A stretch of 21,471 nt of DNA from positions 48,889-70,359 of the forward strand of contig BJOX01000338.1 in the NCBI GenBank assembly GCA_009731375.1. Direction: 5' to 3'. Both the position numbers and the translations under genes were made by a program. The notes under the pieces are model-generated. The model saw only the letters and a program-made list of their open reading frames with translations. It was not told the origin of the DNA and ran no database searches. This document shows positions 9,208 to 17,195 of this stretch, piece by piece (position 1 is the stretch's first letter; every line of letters starts with the position of its first letter). This stretch comes from Paulinella micropora (taxonomy: Eukaryota; Cercozoa; Imbricatea; Euglyphida).

Positions 9208-9386
9208 CCCATTGTCGGGCCCTCTCCATGGGGAGCGAGGGACAGGTTCCTCCTGTGCTCGTCCTCCTCCCCTTGCGGGAGTGGTAAAACCGCCGCCTTG
9301 GCGGGCGTGTCGTTACCGTCTGCTTCGTCAGACATGTCGAGTTTTATAGTGATGGATGATCTCGTTTTAGAGCCTATCCACGCCAT
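9201..9386 (-). pseudogene. gag: Gag start region
   Basis: Two candidate start codons are in frame: ATG at 9386 (MAWIGSKTRSS) and ATG at 9335 (MSDEADGND). The frame runs through an acidic, Pro-containing stretch to a TAA at 9201, after which the gag-like frame continues one base off. Upstream of 9386 the frame stays open to about 9533, but the composition there (Thr/His/Asn-rich) resembles the GT-rich leader and is unlikely to be coding. Confidence 0.55.
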
Positions 9387-9875
9387 GTTCAGTGTGCCCC
9401 TGAAGGGTTGAAACGAGCAGATGGAGTCGTATGTTCTCGTGTTGTGTAAGTGTGCTGTTGTGTTTGTCTTTTTGTTGTCGTGTCTTCTGTTCGCTGTGTC
9501 GTCACTGCTTGTGTCAAGCACGATGTTATACAAACGACAACCAACTCACACCCAACACAACAATCCACAAATAATAGTCAAGGAATTGGTGGACTCACCC
9601 TCCCCCTCTGTCGGGGGAAGCCTTGCTGTTCCTTCTGCCAAGCCAGAAGATGTGTACTTGTGCACCCTGACAAAGTACACCACACTTGTGCTTCACAAAC
9701 AAGTCGGTTAGCAACCTTACTCCACCCTCGTGCGTACACGATCAAGAATCGTTCAAAAAGGTTTTCAATGATGCTTTCTGGGCTCAGCCCAATAGGTCAC
9801 TGTTATTGTCCTTTTGTGAAAGAACCTTTCCCAACTCAAAAACCAACCGAAGCTTTGCATTTTTGAAATATGGGG

Positions 9876-10240
9876 GGTGTGTTTGTGAGTGTTCTCGTGT
9901 GTGTATGTGTTTGTGTGTACCGCGTGCTGCTGACTCTTCACACAACAACGGCTGATGCCTTGTGAGTTGCTCGGTGTCAGAGTTTTTGTTCTTGGTGACC
10001 TATTTGACACCACACACACGTTGTTAGTGCTTGGGTGTGATGTGAGGTGTGTGTCTCGTCTGTGTGTCTACGAGAGTGTGTATGCCTGTGTGTGTACCGA
10101 GTGCTGGTGACTCTTCACACACTTGTCGTTGATGTTTTGGGAGCTGCTCTGTATCCGAGTTCTCGTCCTTGCTGACCTATATGACACCACACAACACGTT
10201 TGGAGTGTTTGAGTGTGATGTGGGGTGTGTGTTTCGTTGT
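9876..10240. repeat. Two diverged tandem copies, 177-bp period
   Basis: The segment around tgactcttcacaca at 9931 recurs at 10108, and matching blocks continue through gacaccacac and gtgtgatgtg to about 10050 and 10235. The offset of the anchor is 177 bp. The copies differ at many positions, so the duplication is not recent. Both copies contain tgacacca, which would read TGGTGTCA on the minus strand. Confidence 0.8.
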
Positions 10241-10392
10241 TTGTGAACAAAAATAAAAATCATTCCCAAAACACACTCCTTTTTAGCCTCCCTGTCTTCA
10301 ATTTACACTCAATTCCCCTGCCTATGTCTTAATAGACTGGCCTACCACCCCTTTGAGAGATGGCTACCTTCTTTGGTGTGGGATGGGTGTTG

Positions 10393-10402
10393 TTTATATA
10401 AA
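10393..10402 (-). promoter_or_regulatory. TATA-like element upstream of gag
   Basis: The plus strand reads tttatataaa, giving TTTATATAAA on the minus strand, pointing towards gag about 1 kb downstream. It lies in an otherwise GT-rich region. It could be the U3 promoter of the element, or chance. Confidence 0.25.
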
Positions 10403-10899
10403 AGGTTTTATGCCAAAGGAATAGGATTCTGTATGTGTGTTGTTTGTTTGTTTTTTTCTTCTGCCTCGTTGCACGTGTTGACGTGTCAACCACGTTTGTG
10501 TGTGTTACGTGTTTGTGGCAGTACAAACAAGAGTTAGAGCGTATAATTGTTGGTTATTCTCCTCGTGAGGAGTATGTGTAGGTATACGTGTAGGAGTGTT
10601 GACAGAATTGATAGGAGGGTGTTTTCCTTCTCCTTGTGTATGTTTGTTAAGCACTCCTCCGGCTCGACAATGTGTCGACAATCACACTAGTGAGCCCCCT
10701 AACGTTTCTATCCCACTGATTACACTTTCTATGCACCTTACACACTCCAATCACACTGCTTGAGGTGTCAAAATCGTACACACAACGAGTGTCTTGTCGT
10801 GCCGCTTTATGGGCCTCCGTGCAAGATTTCACTGTTTTTTTGTGTGCATTGCAAGCTGCTAACACCTCCCCAACTCCTTTCCTACACTCCTCCACTACC

Positions 10900-11180
10900 T
10901 TTCCTTCTTTCTTTGCTTAGGGGAGTGGCTATTTTTCAAATTGCTGAATTGAAATTTGGAGAATATGAAAATCTAGGCTGGGACTCCACTTTTGTCGGTT
11001 ATAATCAAAAGATATTATTTAATGTAAGCAGGGGTATTTATCCTTCCAATTCCACAGCACTCTGAAAATAACTTAATCTTCCTCCTCTACAAAGAGAGCA
11101 AACCCGTACGGCGGAAAATGTAGGAGACTGTCAGAGCCAAGCAACAAAAAGGAAAAAGAGAGGCGTTTCCCAGTGTCACC
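10900..11180. other. No gene seen
   Basis: Mixed-composition sequence with short open frames on both strands and no repeat structure that stands out. It marks the change from GT-rich sequence to the AT-rich repeat block. Confidence 0.6.
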
Positions 11181-11183
11181 CCT

Positions 11184-11243
11184 AACGATAATATTATACG
11201 GCTTGAAAAAGTAGTACCGGTTATGAATCGTAATATTATCGTT
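11184..11243. repeat. Perfect 13-bp inverted repeat
   Basis: AACGATAATATTA (11184-11196) is the exact reverse complement of TAATATTATCGTT (11231-11243), with a 34-nt loop. A second pairing CCGGTT/AACCGG overlaps the loop and right flank and could compete with it. Confidence 0.8.
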
Positions 11244-11569
11244 TTCAACCGGCTCAAAAGTATATAAATAAAAACGAATATAACTACATCTTAAAGAGAT
11301 ATAGCTCTTCTATACATCACTGTGTATAGGGGTATGAGAAAAGATCGCATATTTACCTATCTGCGCCTACATTTCCCGAATGAGTTTCTGTTTGTTTCAG
11401 CATAATTCATCAAATTTGAATTTTTTGAGCAGTCTTATTAGCTGGTGAGGTTCTTATTTCGCCTGAAAGTAGTCAATAGTCTTGGCCGGCTTCCGCGCTT
11501 TATAATTGGCGACATCATATAAGTTCAAGTTAACACCGTGACAAACTGTTATAATTTTTTTTCTTTTTA

Positions 11570-11809
11570 TAAAAAAAGTTATATCTTATGAAAAAGTTTT
11601 ATCTTATAAAAAAGTTCTGATGATCTTATAAAAAAGTTCAAGTAATTTTTTTCAATACACATAACTTTTTTTATACCTTTAATTTTTTTTATATGTTGCA
11701 AGTGAACTTTTTTTATACGTTGAGCTTTCAAGTTTATATTAATACTTTCAACTTTTTATACGCTTAACTTTTTTTTATACACTTAACTTTTTTAATATTA
11801 ATAATGTTG

Positions 11810-11815
<6 letters not shown>
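11570..11815. repeat. Inverted array of AACTTTTTTATA-like motifs
   Basis: About four copies of a TTATAAAAAAGTT-type motif lie at about 11567-11638, followed by about six copies of its complement (AACTTTTTTATAC) at about 11662-11795. The two halves could fold onto each other as a long AT-rich hairpin. Spacing between copies is irregular (about 15-40 bp). Confidence 0.7.
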
Positions 11816-11853
<38 letters not shown>

Positions 11854-11899
11854 TTTTTTTTTTTGNNNNNNNNNNNNNNNNNNNNNNNNNNNNNNNNNN
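11810..11899. other. Poly-T tract and 34-N gap
   Basis: A T run of nearly 40 bases (11810-11848) is followed by aaaaa, another T run, and 34 N at 11866-11899. The homopolymer is the likely cause of the gap. Confidence 0.9.
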
Positions 11900-11913
11900 T
11901 TTGTTACAACATA

Positions 11914-12187
11914 TTGCTGTTGACATTCAAGACAACACAAAAAATTAGTTTTGAGTTTTTGTGTAAGGTTTTCATTTTTGTGACAGTTTTTAATTTTTGT
12001 GACAAAAATTCAAATTTTCAAATTTAACGGTAACATTTCGTGAAAATTTACGATATTTTGCGGACGAATATAGCCGTTAATTTGAAAAATTCAAATTTTC
12101 ACCCAAAATCAAAATTCCAACCAAAACTGAAATTCCAATCAAAACAGAAAAATCAATTTTTTTTGTTGTCTTGAATGTCAACAGCAA
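11914..12187. mobile_element. MITE-like inverted-repeat element
   Basis: The ends are 23-bp perfect terminal inverted repeats: TTGCTGTTGACATT... at 11914-11936 and its complement at 12165-12187. TA flanks both sides (11912-11913, 12188-12189), as expected for a TA target duplication of Tc1/mariner-type elements. Imperfect complementarity extends inward, including AAATTTAACGG against CCGTTAATTT near the centre, so almost the whole 274 bp could fold back. It is AT-rich and has no coding frame. It is non-autonomous, and its transposase source is not in the window. Confidence 0.7.
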
Positions 12188-12275
12188 TACATCTAAGTAC
12201 TGTAGGCACTGACAGAGGTGGCAAGCCGTTCACGGACAGGTTCAAGCTCAGTCACGATCGCATCGTACATCAAGC

Positions 12276-12281
12276 TTTATT
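12276..12281 (-). terminator. AATAAA polyadenylation signal in the LTR-like segment
   Basis: TTTATT on the plus strand, about 120 bp downstream of the TATA box in minus orientation. The spacing fits the R region of a compact LTR. Confidence 0.4.
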
Positions 12282-12396
12282 AATATTGAAAAGGCGGCAC
12301 AGACAGAACAACACGGCCCGGCGTGTCCCGAAGGGATGGCTCTACCGACACGCATCCTACGGACCGGCCGGGTCATACTGAATCGGTCCGTTACCG

Positions 12397-12405
12397 TATT
12401 TATAC
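12397..12405 (-). promoter_or_regulatory. TATA box in the LTR-like segment
   Basis: GTATAAATA on the minus strand, followed by the GC-rich stretch with the GCGTGTC/GACACGC (12321-12327 with 12347-12353) and ACGGACC/GGTCCGT (12359-12365 with 12385-12391) hairpins. Confidence 0.4.
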
Positions 12406-12434
12406 AACCTATTGGTCTAACACTTAGTCCCCCT

Positions 12435-12479
12435 AGATCAAGATAATTAACTTGCAAGCAACTTAATTATCGCTGATCT
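12435..12479. repeat. Nested hairpin at the LTR-like 5' side
   Basis: Outer arms AGATC (12435-12439) and GATCT (12475-12479) enclose inner arms GATAATTAA (12442-12450) and TTAATTATC (12463-12471). The loop starts with the palindrome CTTGCAAG. In LTR terms this lies in U3. Confidence 0.7.
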
Positions 12480-12499
12480 CAAAAGGAGTATTAAGTACG

Positions 12500-13380
12500 A
12501 AAAATAATTAACTTGGTATGTAGTATTAATATATAAATAAAAAACTATGTCTGAGGAGTGACCCTACTCTAGGACCTCAAAATAGACTATATATATGGAT
12601 ATGCCATGTTGATGTTTTCCGGCACTACACAATTAGAAGAATACCAGAAACTCAACTTGCTCAGTCACTGCCCCGGCCACCAGTGATAGAGACTTAAGTG
12701 CTGAAGGCAGAGGTAGTACATTCAGTCATAGTTTCGCACACGACATGGCCCGCCCGCAGAGGCCGGCGATAACTAAGGATTTATGCATTATCCCCCATCG
12801 CTTCCTTCAAGCACGGTTGGGCGTTGATACAATACCAGAAAGTTCCTCAATAATCTTTTTGTTTAACATTGTGCAAAAAAGTCAATAATTTTTTTCATCG
12901 GAGACGGACAGACTTTGCCAACAGAGTGTGCCCTGGCCGAAAATTAAGACAAAAATTCATTAACACTTCTGTTTGTCCAGTATAAATCGCACGTAGCATC
13001 AATTGTGGACGTGCCCAGTCGATTTTTGTACCGCGGCATGTGGCACTTCTTAAAGGGGACATTTAGCCGTCCACAGATTGAAACCACGTCATACATTGGA
13101 TGGAAAAACAGTTTAAAGTGTCATGTCATGACAAATATACCTAACTTTGAGCCTTGGTTTCTGTCAATACTTGCGATACAGTTGCGGACAGTGTGTCAAA
13201 GGCTGAATACATCATGTAAAAGCTCAGTGAAAGAGCTTTCAAATGACGTACTGAGCATGGTCTAACCTCATGCATCGACAGAGAGAAGTAAGGCTAATGT
13301 TCAATCATTTTCACTGGTCATATTTCTTTTTTCTTGAGATTTTTCTTCAGTGTGTGACCGTGGGATTTGATGGTCACGGA
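12500..13380. other. No convincing gene
   Basis: AT-rich with short open frames. A TATAAA at 12981-12986 precedes an 86-codon plus-strand open frame (13005-13265) whose first ATG is at about 13037. Its composition is not clearly coding and no splice context is evident, so I do not call it a gene. Confidence 0.55.
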
Positions 13381-13388
13381 CTGTAATA

Positions 13389-13500
13389 GTGTGCAACGAA
13401 TACACGGCACTATATTACCTGTAATATAGTATTTGAAGCATAGTTGATATTGTGTAACAAATACATGGCATAATATTACCTGTAATATAAGAGTATAAGC
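13389..13500. repeat. 61-bp tandem duplication with internal palindromes
   Basis: The block gtgcaacgaatacacggcac... at 13391 recurs at 13452 as gtgtaacaaatacatggcat.... Each copy ends with a palindrome: TATATTAC-CT-GTAATATA in the first and ATATTAC-CT-GTAATAT in the second. The copies are diverged at several positions. Confidence 0.8.
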
Positions 13501-13696
13501 TGCGTGATAGATGTCAAAAACAAAAATGCTTGGCGATATATCCTGCACTAATGAAAATATACTTTTTGCCATTTATCTAATTGAAAATATGTAATGTATA
13601 AATGTCTGTCTTTCCGCGCCATGCTTCTTTTGCTTCCGCTTTACGCTTCGTTTTCCCTTTCATTTTCAAAATCTTTCCACTCACCACTAAGAGTTA

Positions 13697-13847
13697 ACAA
13701 AGATTCTATGCTATGTGTATAAAGACTATGACATACTAAGTTTTTTGCGTTTCCATGATATAAGTTTGCGTGCCCACTCATCCTCACGAGTGGCAAAGAT
13801 TCTATACTATGTCTGCGTACACTTATATCATGGAAGCGCAAAATTTT
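13697..13847. repeat. Composite inverted and direct repeat
   Basis: The 23-bp arm TTTTGCGTTTCCATGATATAAGT (within 13743-13765) pairs with 13821-13843 with one mismatch, enclosing a 55-nt loop. The loop contains a smaller CCACTC/GAGTGG hairpin. A direct repeat CAAAGATTCTAT-(G/A)-CTATGT also occurs once outside (about 13698) and once inside the loop (about 13794). Confidence 0.8.
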
Positions 13848-13849
13848 GG

Positions 13850-14370
13850 GAATGAGACTGGTGTGAATGGCAGAAGAAGAAAAGATGTGAAGAGAAGCTT
13901 ACATGTGCACGACAAGGCTCCGCGTCATTGATTGTACAAACACTGGTTCTTCCACAGTATGACTGTGATTGTAGCGATGGTGTATCTTTGCTTTGGCTGG
14001 AGCCGTAACCGCTGTGTTCGCACGTGTTAGATGCGGGCACAGCCATTCTGGTCAAGCCGCGAGCAGGATGCAATTTGAATACATAACCATCTGCACGAGC
14101 CGGTGCAGACAGAAAGCTTTGGGGGAAAAAATGTGGAAGGGAGCGAGTTCTCACTGACGCCACCACGACAGCATCGAACTTAGGTTACTCCCTGTTTAAA
14201 AAAATCTGTGATGCAGCGAGAAAGAAAAGAACAAAGAAGTGGGGACAAACCCCAAGGCCGACCTTTTTTTGTTTGTTGTTTTTGTTTGTTTGTTGTTGTT
14301 GTTGTTGTTGTTCTTAGGAGATGAGTCTGCGAGATGAGTCTGCGTGGGCTGGGTTGAACGGCTTTGTGTA
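13850..14370. other. Region downstream of the minus-strand coding exon; possible 3' UTR
   Basis: A 112-codon open frame on the minus strand (13828-14166) has Ser/His-rich composition and no clear start. A (GTT)n tract lies at about 14270-14312. If the exon at 14378 is real, this is its 3' untranslated sequence. I found no AATAAA on the minus strand here. Confidence 0.35.
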
Positions 14371-14377
14371 TCTGCGT

Positions 14378-14882
14378 TTACGAGAGTTGTCGCTTCACCA
14401 GGTCCGGAGTGATGCTAAAGGTTGACACTTGGTCGTCCTCGGCCCAGCATGTCAAATCAGGCATGCTCGGCTTCTCCATGTTGTCTTGTATCTCTCGTGC
14501 ACACAGCCCCATGCCTGGTGTGAGCACGAACTGGTCCAGAGACTGTGTGGAGGAGAAGGGGGATCCTGAGTCGGAGCTCTCGTCGATGAGGCGGTCGAAC
14601 TGACAAGGCGACGAGTTCTGTGAGCGAGGCTCAGTCGCGAACTTGAACCTGCTCTTGGCGTGCACTCGCGAGGATGGCTGGTAGTGCGCCGCGGCGGACT
14701 GGACCTGCAAGGCCGCGGGCGGCACGATGAGCCGCTGTCTGATTTGCGGCGAGATGCGCGGGGAGGAAAGACACAGAGGCCTCTCGGCATGCTCGCTTGT
14801 AGACTCTTGCTGGTCTTCTTCCATCTCCTTTCGAGATGGCAAGGACTGAACTGAGGTGAAATTCTTGCCAGCCTTGGCAAAC
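14378..14882 (-). CDS. Candidate terminal coding exon, unknown protein
   Basis: On the minus strand a frame of more than 160 codons ends at TAA (14378-14380). Its GC-rich, non-repetitive, Ser/Pro/Gln-rich composition is unlike everything around it. It includes basic patches (KSRFKFATEPRSQ), acidic Ser-rich stretches (IDESSDSGSPFSS) and an end LVKRQLS. The open frame reaches 14983, but the first 30 codons look intronic. Three AG acceptors are possible: after TTGTTAG (exon from 14882), after CCTCAG (from 14850) or after GTTCAG (from about 14845). Only the first has the phase that fits the upstream exon at 17116-17195. I do not recognise the family; it reads as a largely disordered cytoplasmic tail. 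Confidence 0.5.
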
Positions 14883-14989
14883 CTAACAAGGTTCAAGCAT
14901 AGATTTATTTGCGATATGAAAAAGCTGCACTCCAACGGTGTTTCCAGGAACAAAAAAACAAACATGTTGTCGCACGTTTTCAAAATTTG

Positions 14990-15070
14990 CGTCTATCTAT
15001 CTATATCTATCTATCTATCATGTTTTTTCCATTAAACGACTTTTAACAATTGAAGAACGCTTCTTTCTTT

Positions 15071-15134
<64 letters not shown>

Positions 15135-15234
15135 AATCTTTTTTTCACTGAACGACTTTTATCTTTCTTCTTTCTTTCTATCTTTTCTTTCTATATTTCT
15201 TTTTATCTTTCTACCTACCTACCTACCTACCTAC

Positions 15235-15282
<48 letters not shown>

Positions 15283-15360
15283 ATCTATCTATCTATCTAT
15301 TTATCTATCCATCTGTCTATCTATCTATCCATCCTGTCTATCGTTGAAGGTCGAGGAACT
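14990..15360. repeat. TATC/TACC microsatellite cluster
   Basis: (TATC)n at 14993-15020 and 15071-15135, then a TTTCT-rich bridge, then (TACC)n passing into (TATC)n from 15210 to about 15335. Long open frames of Leu/Ser/Ile/Tyr over these are artefacts. Confidence 0.95.
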
Positions 15361-15520
15361 TGCTTTCATTAATTTTGTGTTGCGGTAGAGCACCATCAAG
15401 ACAAGACGCACAGACAAGGCGCGAAAAAGATGGCAGCAAGTGCATACAAAGCGATCGCGGCCTGCTTGCTGAGCTCCAAATGTTCGACATAAGGGGTACA
15501 CTTATCCATCCTATCCTACC

Positions 15521-15575
15521 GATCTACCTATCTACCTACCTATCTATCCTACCTATCTTTCCTACCCATCCATCC

Positions 15576-15654
<79 letters not shown>

Positions 15655-15656
15655 CC
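15521..15656. repeat. TATC microsatellite with TACC and CATC interruptions
   Basis: Degenerate CTAC/CTAT repeats at the left become a clean (TATC)n of about 19 units from 15578 to 15653. Confidence 0.95.
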
Positions 15657-16100
15657 TGGAGACGGTCTCTGCCACTGGCAACTCAGCCTAGGGTTCAGAT
15701 CTAACTATCTCCTACAATGACGATTTTGTGTCCGCCGTTAATCGCGCGCAGCGCAAGGGCTAAACAGGCAACCAACTCCTGACCATGGCTGATGAAGTCG
15801 GGGCGTGATGCAAAGGGTTGATGAAGTCGGGGTTGTAGAAGGTAACTCACAACGAGCGTGAACTCCTGAAACCTCGGCTTGTTTGTGGCATCATCTCCTT
15901 AGGGCACACGCTCCTGGGGAGTGTTCTAGTGTTGTCCCGTATAGTTCAAAAGGGCTCGGCTACCTTTCGGCTTGAACTGGGCACAGACACCAACCACAGC
16001 GAGACAGTGGTTGGTGTGCAGCTTGGCCGGTGCTGAAAGTTCTTGTCGGGGGTAGTATAGGAGGCAATGGCTTTTCAAGCTAAGCCACGCCCATAGATTA
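15657..16100. other. Non-repetitive island between TATC arrays, with hairpins
   Basis: About 440 bp of GC-richer sequence. It has a direct repeat TGATGAAGTCGGGG (about 15791 and 15821). A strong 11-bp hairpin ACACCAACCAC/GTGGTTGGTGT lies at 15987-15997 with 16007-16017 (9-nt loop). Upstream, GTTCAA and TTGAAC (about 15946 and 15972) could pair around it. No coding frame is convincing. It may be a dispersed repeat carried with the microsatellites, or part of the intron of the minus-strand gene. Confidence 0.45.
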
Positions 16101-16102
16101 AA

Positions 16103-16151
16103 CATATCTATCTATCTATCTATCTACCTACCTATCTACCTATCTATCTAC

Positions 16152-16194
<43 letters not shown>

Positions 16195-16273
16195 CCTACC
16201 TACCTACCTACCTACCTATCTATCTATCTATCTATCTTATCCCATCCCAGCCCACCAATCCATCAATCCATCA

Positions 16274-16320
<47 letters not shown>

Positions 16321-16333
16321 CATCCATCCATCC

Positions 16334-16409
<76 letters not shown>

Positions 16410-16500
16410 GTCTATCAATCCATCCACATCCACCACCGCCACCATCATCATCGCCATCATTGTCATCTATCTATCTATCTATCTATCTGTCTATCAATCC
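16103..16500. repeat. TATC microsatellite block with internal duplication
   Basis: (TATC)n with TACC stretches, CATC interruptions and a block at 16408-16463 that recurs at 16487-16551 (79-bp offset). The second copy has a 9-bp insertion of CAC triplets. Confidence 0.95.
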
Positions 16501-16504
16501 ATCC

Positions 16505-16730
16505 ACATCCACCACCGCCTCCACCACCATCATCATCGCCATCATTGTCGTTATCGTCACCATCATCATCATCGTTCATCGTTCATCATCATTATCATCA
16601 TTCATCATCATTCATCATCATCGTTCATCCTCCTTCCTCCCTCTCTTCTTTCTCTTCTTTCCTTCTTCTTTCTTTCTTCTTCTTTCTTTCTTTCTTTTCT
16701 TCTTCTTCTCTTCTTCTTCTTCTCCTTCTT

Positions 16731-16761
<31 letters not shown>

Positions 16762-16765
16762 TGAA
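16505..16765. repeat. CAT/CAC then TTC microsatellite
   Basis: CAC and CAT triplets (16505-16625) pass into CTT/TTC-rich sequence (16630-16762), so one strand is nearly pure purine for over 130 bp. Apparent poly-Ser, poly-Leu and poly-Arg frames are products of the repeat. Confidence 0.95.
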
Positions 16766-16779
16766 CCACAACAACGACG

Positions 16780-17100
16780 TCATAATCAAGTTATTATTTG
16801 TGGCTACATGGAGCATTCACATAGCAATAAACAACATTTGTTTGGAAATTTAATGCGTTGCCCCAGCTGGCAGGCATCCCTAACTGTCTCGGAAACGTGA
16901 GCACGAACATCACGAATGCCTTTCTGGTTCCTTGCGCTCGCATTTGTCTTGCCTTCCCCACTCATCTCTTCTCTCTTTTTGAATCCCGCGCTCTCCCCCT
17001 CTCTACACAGCATCCCCGCCTAGCGCGGCCATCTTTTCCCTCCTGCGCTCATTTTTCTGCCACCTCCTCTGAAAAGTCTTTTCCTTAATGCCTCACTTAA
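16780..17100. other. Unique sequence, no gene called
   Basis: A minus-strand frame at 16804-17013 has plausible composition (KREEMSGEGKTNAS) but lacks a suitable donor site. In the two-exon model of the minus-strand gene this is intronic. Confidence 0.4.
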
Positions 17101-17115
17101 TTTGAGCTGACTTAC

Positions 17116-17195
17116 AGGATCACCACCAGGCAAGCTGGGAGTAGCAGTAGAGTCAACATCAACCCCAAGGGCGCGGTTGCGGATGCTTCGCTCAT
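17116..17195 (-). CDS. Candidate first coding exon, membrane-anchor or signal segment
   Basis: On the minus strand, ATG at 17195 has A at -3 (acc-ATG). The exon encodes MSEASATAP followed by a hydrophobic stretch of about 18 residues (LGLMLTLLLLPACLVVI). Directly after 26 codons plus two bases comes GTAAGTCAG, a full-strength splice donor (GT at 17115-17114). Without splicing the frame ends at once, because the donor's TAA is in frame. The hydrophobic stretch would be a signal peptide or a single transmembrane helix. The exon ends in phase 2, which matches the exon at 14378-14882. I infer a gene; no family is recognised. Confidence 0.5.

Larger units (their letters stand above)
1304..9386 (-). 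mobile_element. Ty3/gypsy-type LTR retrotransposon, disrupted copy
   Basis: Read on the minus strand, the order is gag, aspartic protease (DTG), reverse transcriptase (LPMGL and YIDD), RNase H, integrase (HHCC, DDE) and GPY/F-type tail. RT and RNase H before integrase is the diagnostic Ty3/gypsy order. The element is non-functional as assembled: about nine frameshifts, one in-frame TGA and two assembly gaps interrupt it. No LTR pair was identified; a GT-rich stretch lies upstream of gag and AT-rich sequence lies downstream of the last stop. GC content in the coding part is clearly higher than on the right of the window. The insertion predates or is independent of the microsatellite region beside it; age cannot be judged without LTRs. 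Confidence 0.93.
9390..10900. other. GT-rich region upstream of gag; possible leader or 5' LTR
   Basis: This stretch is rich in TGTG on the plus strand and holds no credible coding frame. It is where the 5' LTR and primer-binding site should lie for the minus-strand element. A TATATAAA-like element on the minus strand (plus 10393-10402) could be an LTR promoter. No second copy of any part is seen near 1-1300, so the LTR call stays open. Short inverted repeats occur, such as CTCCTC-GT-GAGGAG at about 10559-10572. Confidence 0.35.
12201..12493 (-). mobile_element. Candidate solo LTR
   Basis: Read on the minus strand, the segment has a TATA box (GTATAAATA, plus 12397-12405), then a GC-rich stretch with hairpins, then an AATAAA signal (plus 12276-12281), and ends in CCTACA at 12201. 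A 7-nt direct repeat TAAGTAC lies at 12194-12200 and 12492-12498; if 5 nt of it is the target duplication, the element spans 12201-12493. The 3' end has the expected CA, but the 5' end reads TA and not TG, which is a weakness. An alternative 5' end is the TGTTAG at 12422, but it lacks matching flanks. No internal region or second LTR is present. Confidence 0.45.

Noticed and set aside
10005-10190. TGGTGTCA on the minus strand, resembling a primer-binding site
   Set aside because: It occurs twice because of the 177-bp repeat, is about 650-850 bp from gag, and does not abut a definable LTR end.
13005-13265. 86-codon plus-strand frame with a TATAAA upstream
   Set aside because: The composition is not coding-like, the first ATG is internal, and there is no splice or polyadenylation context.
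13471-13479. TAATATTAC, identical to the nonanucleotide of geminivirus-like origins
   Set aside because: It lies in the stem and not the loop of its hairpin, no Rep-like frame is nearby, and the sequence is common in AT-rich DNA.
14938-15704. 144- and 114-codon frames rich in Leu, Ser, Ile and Tyr
   Set aside because: They are translations of TATC arrays, whose 12-base cycle avoids stops.
16460-16900. 146-codon frame
   Set aside because: It follows the CAT and TTC repeat block and has no coding character outside it.
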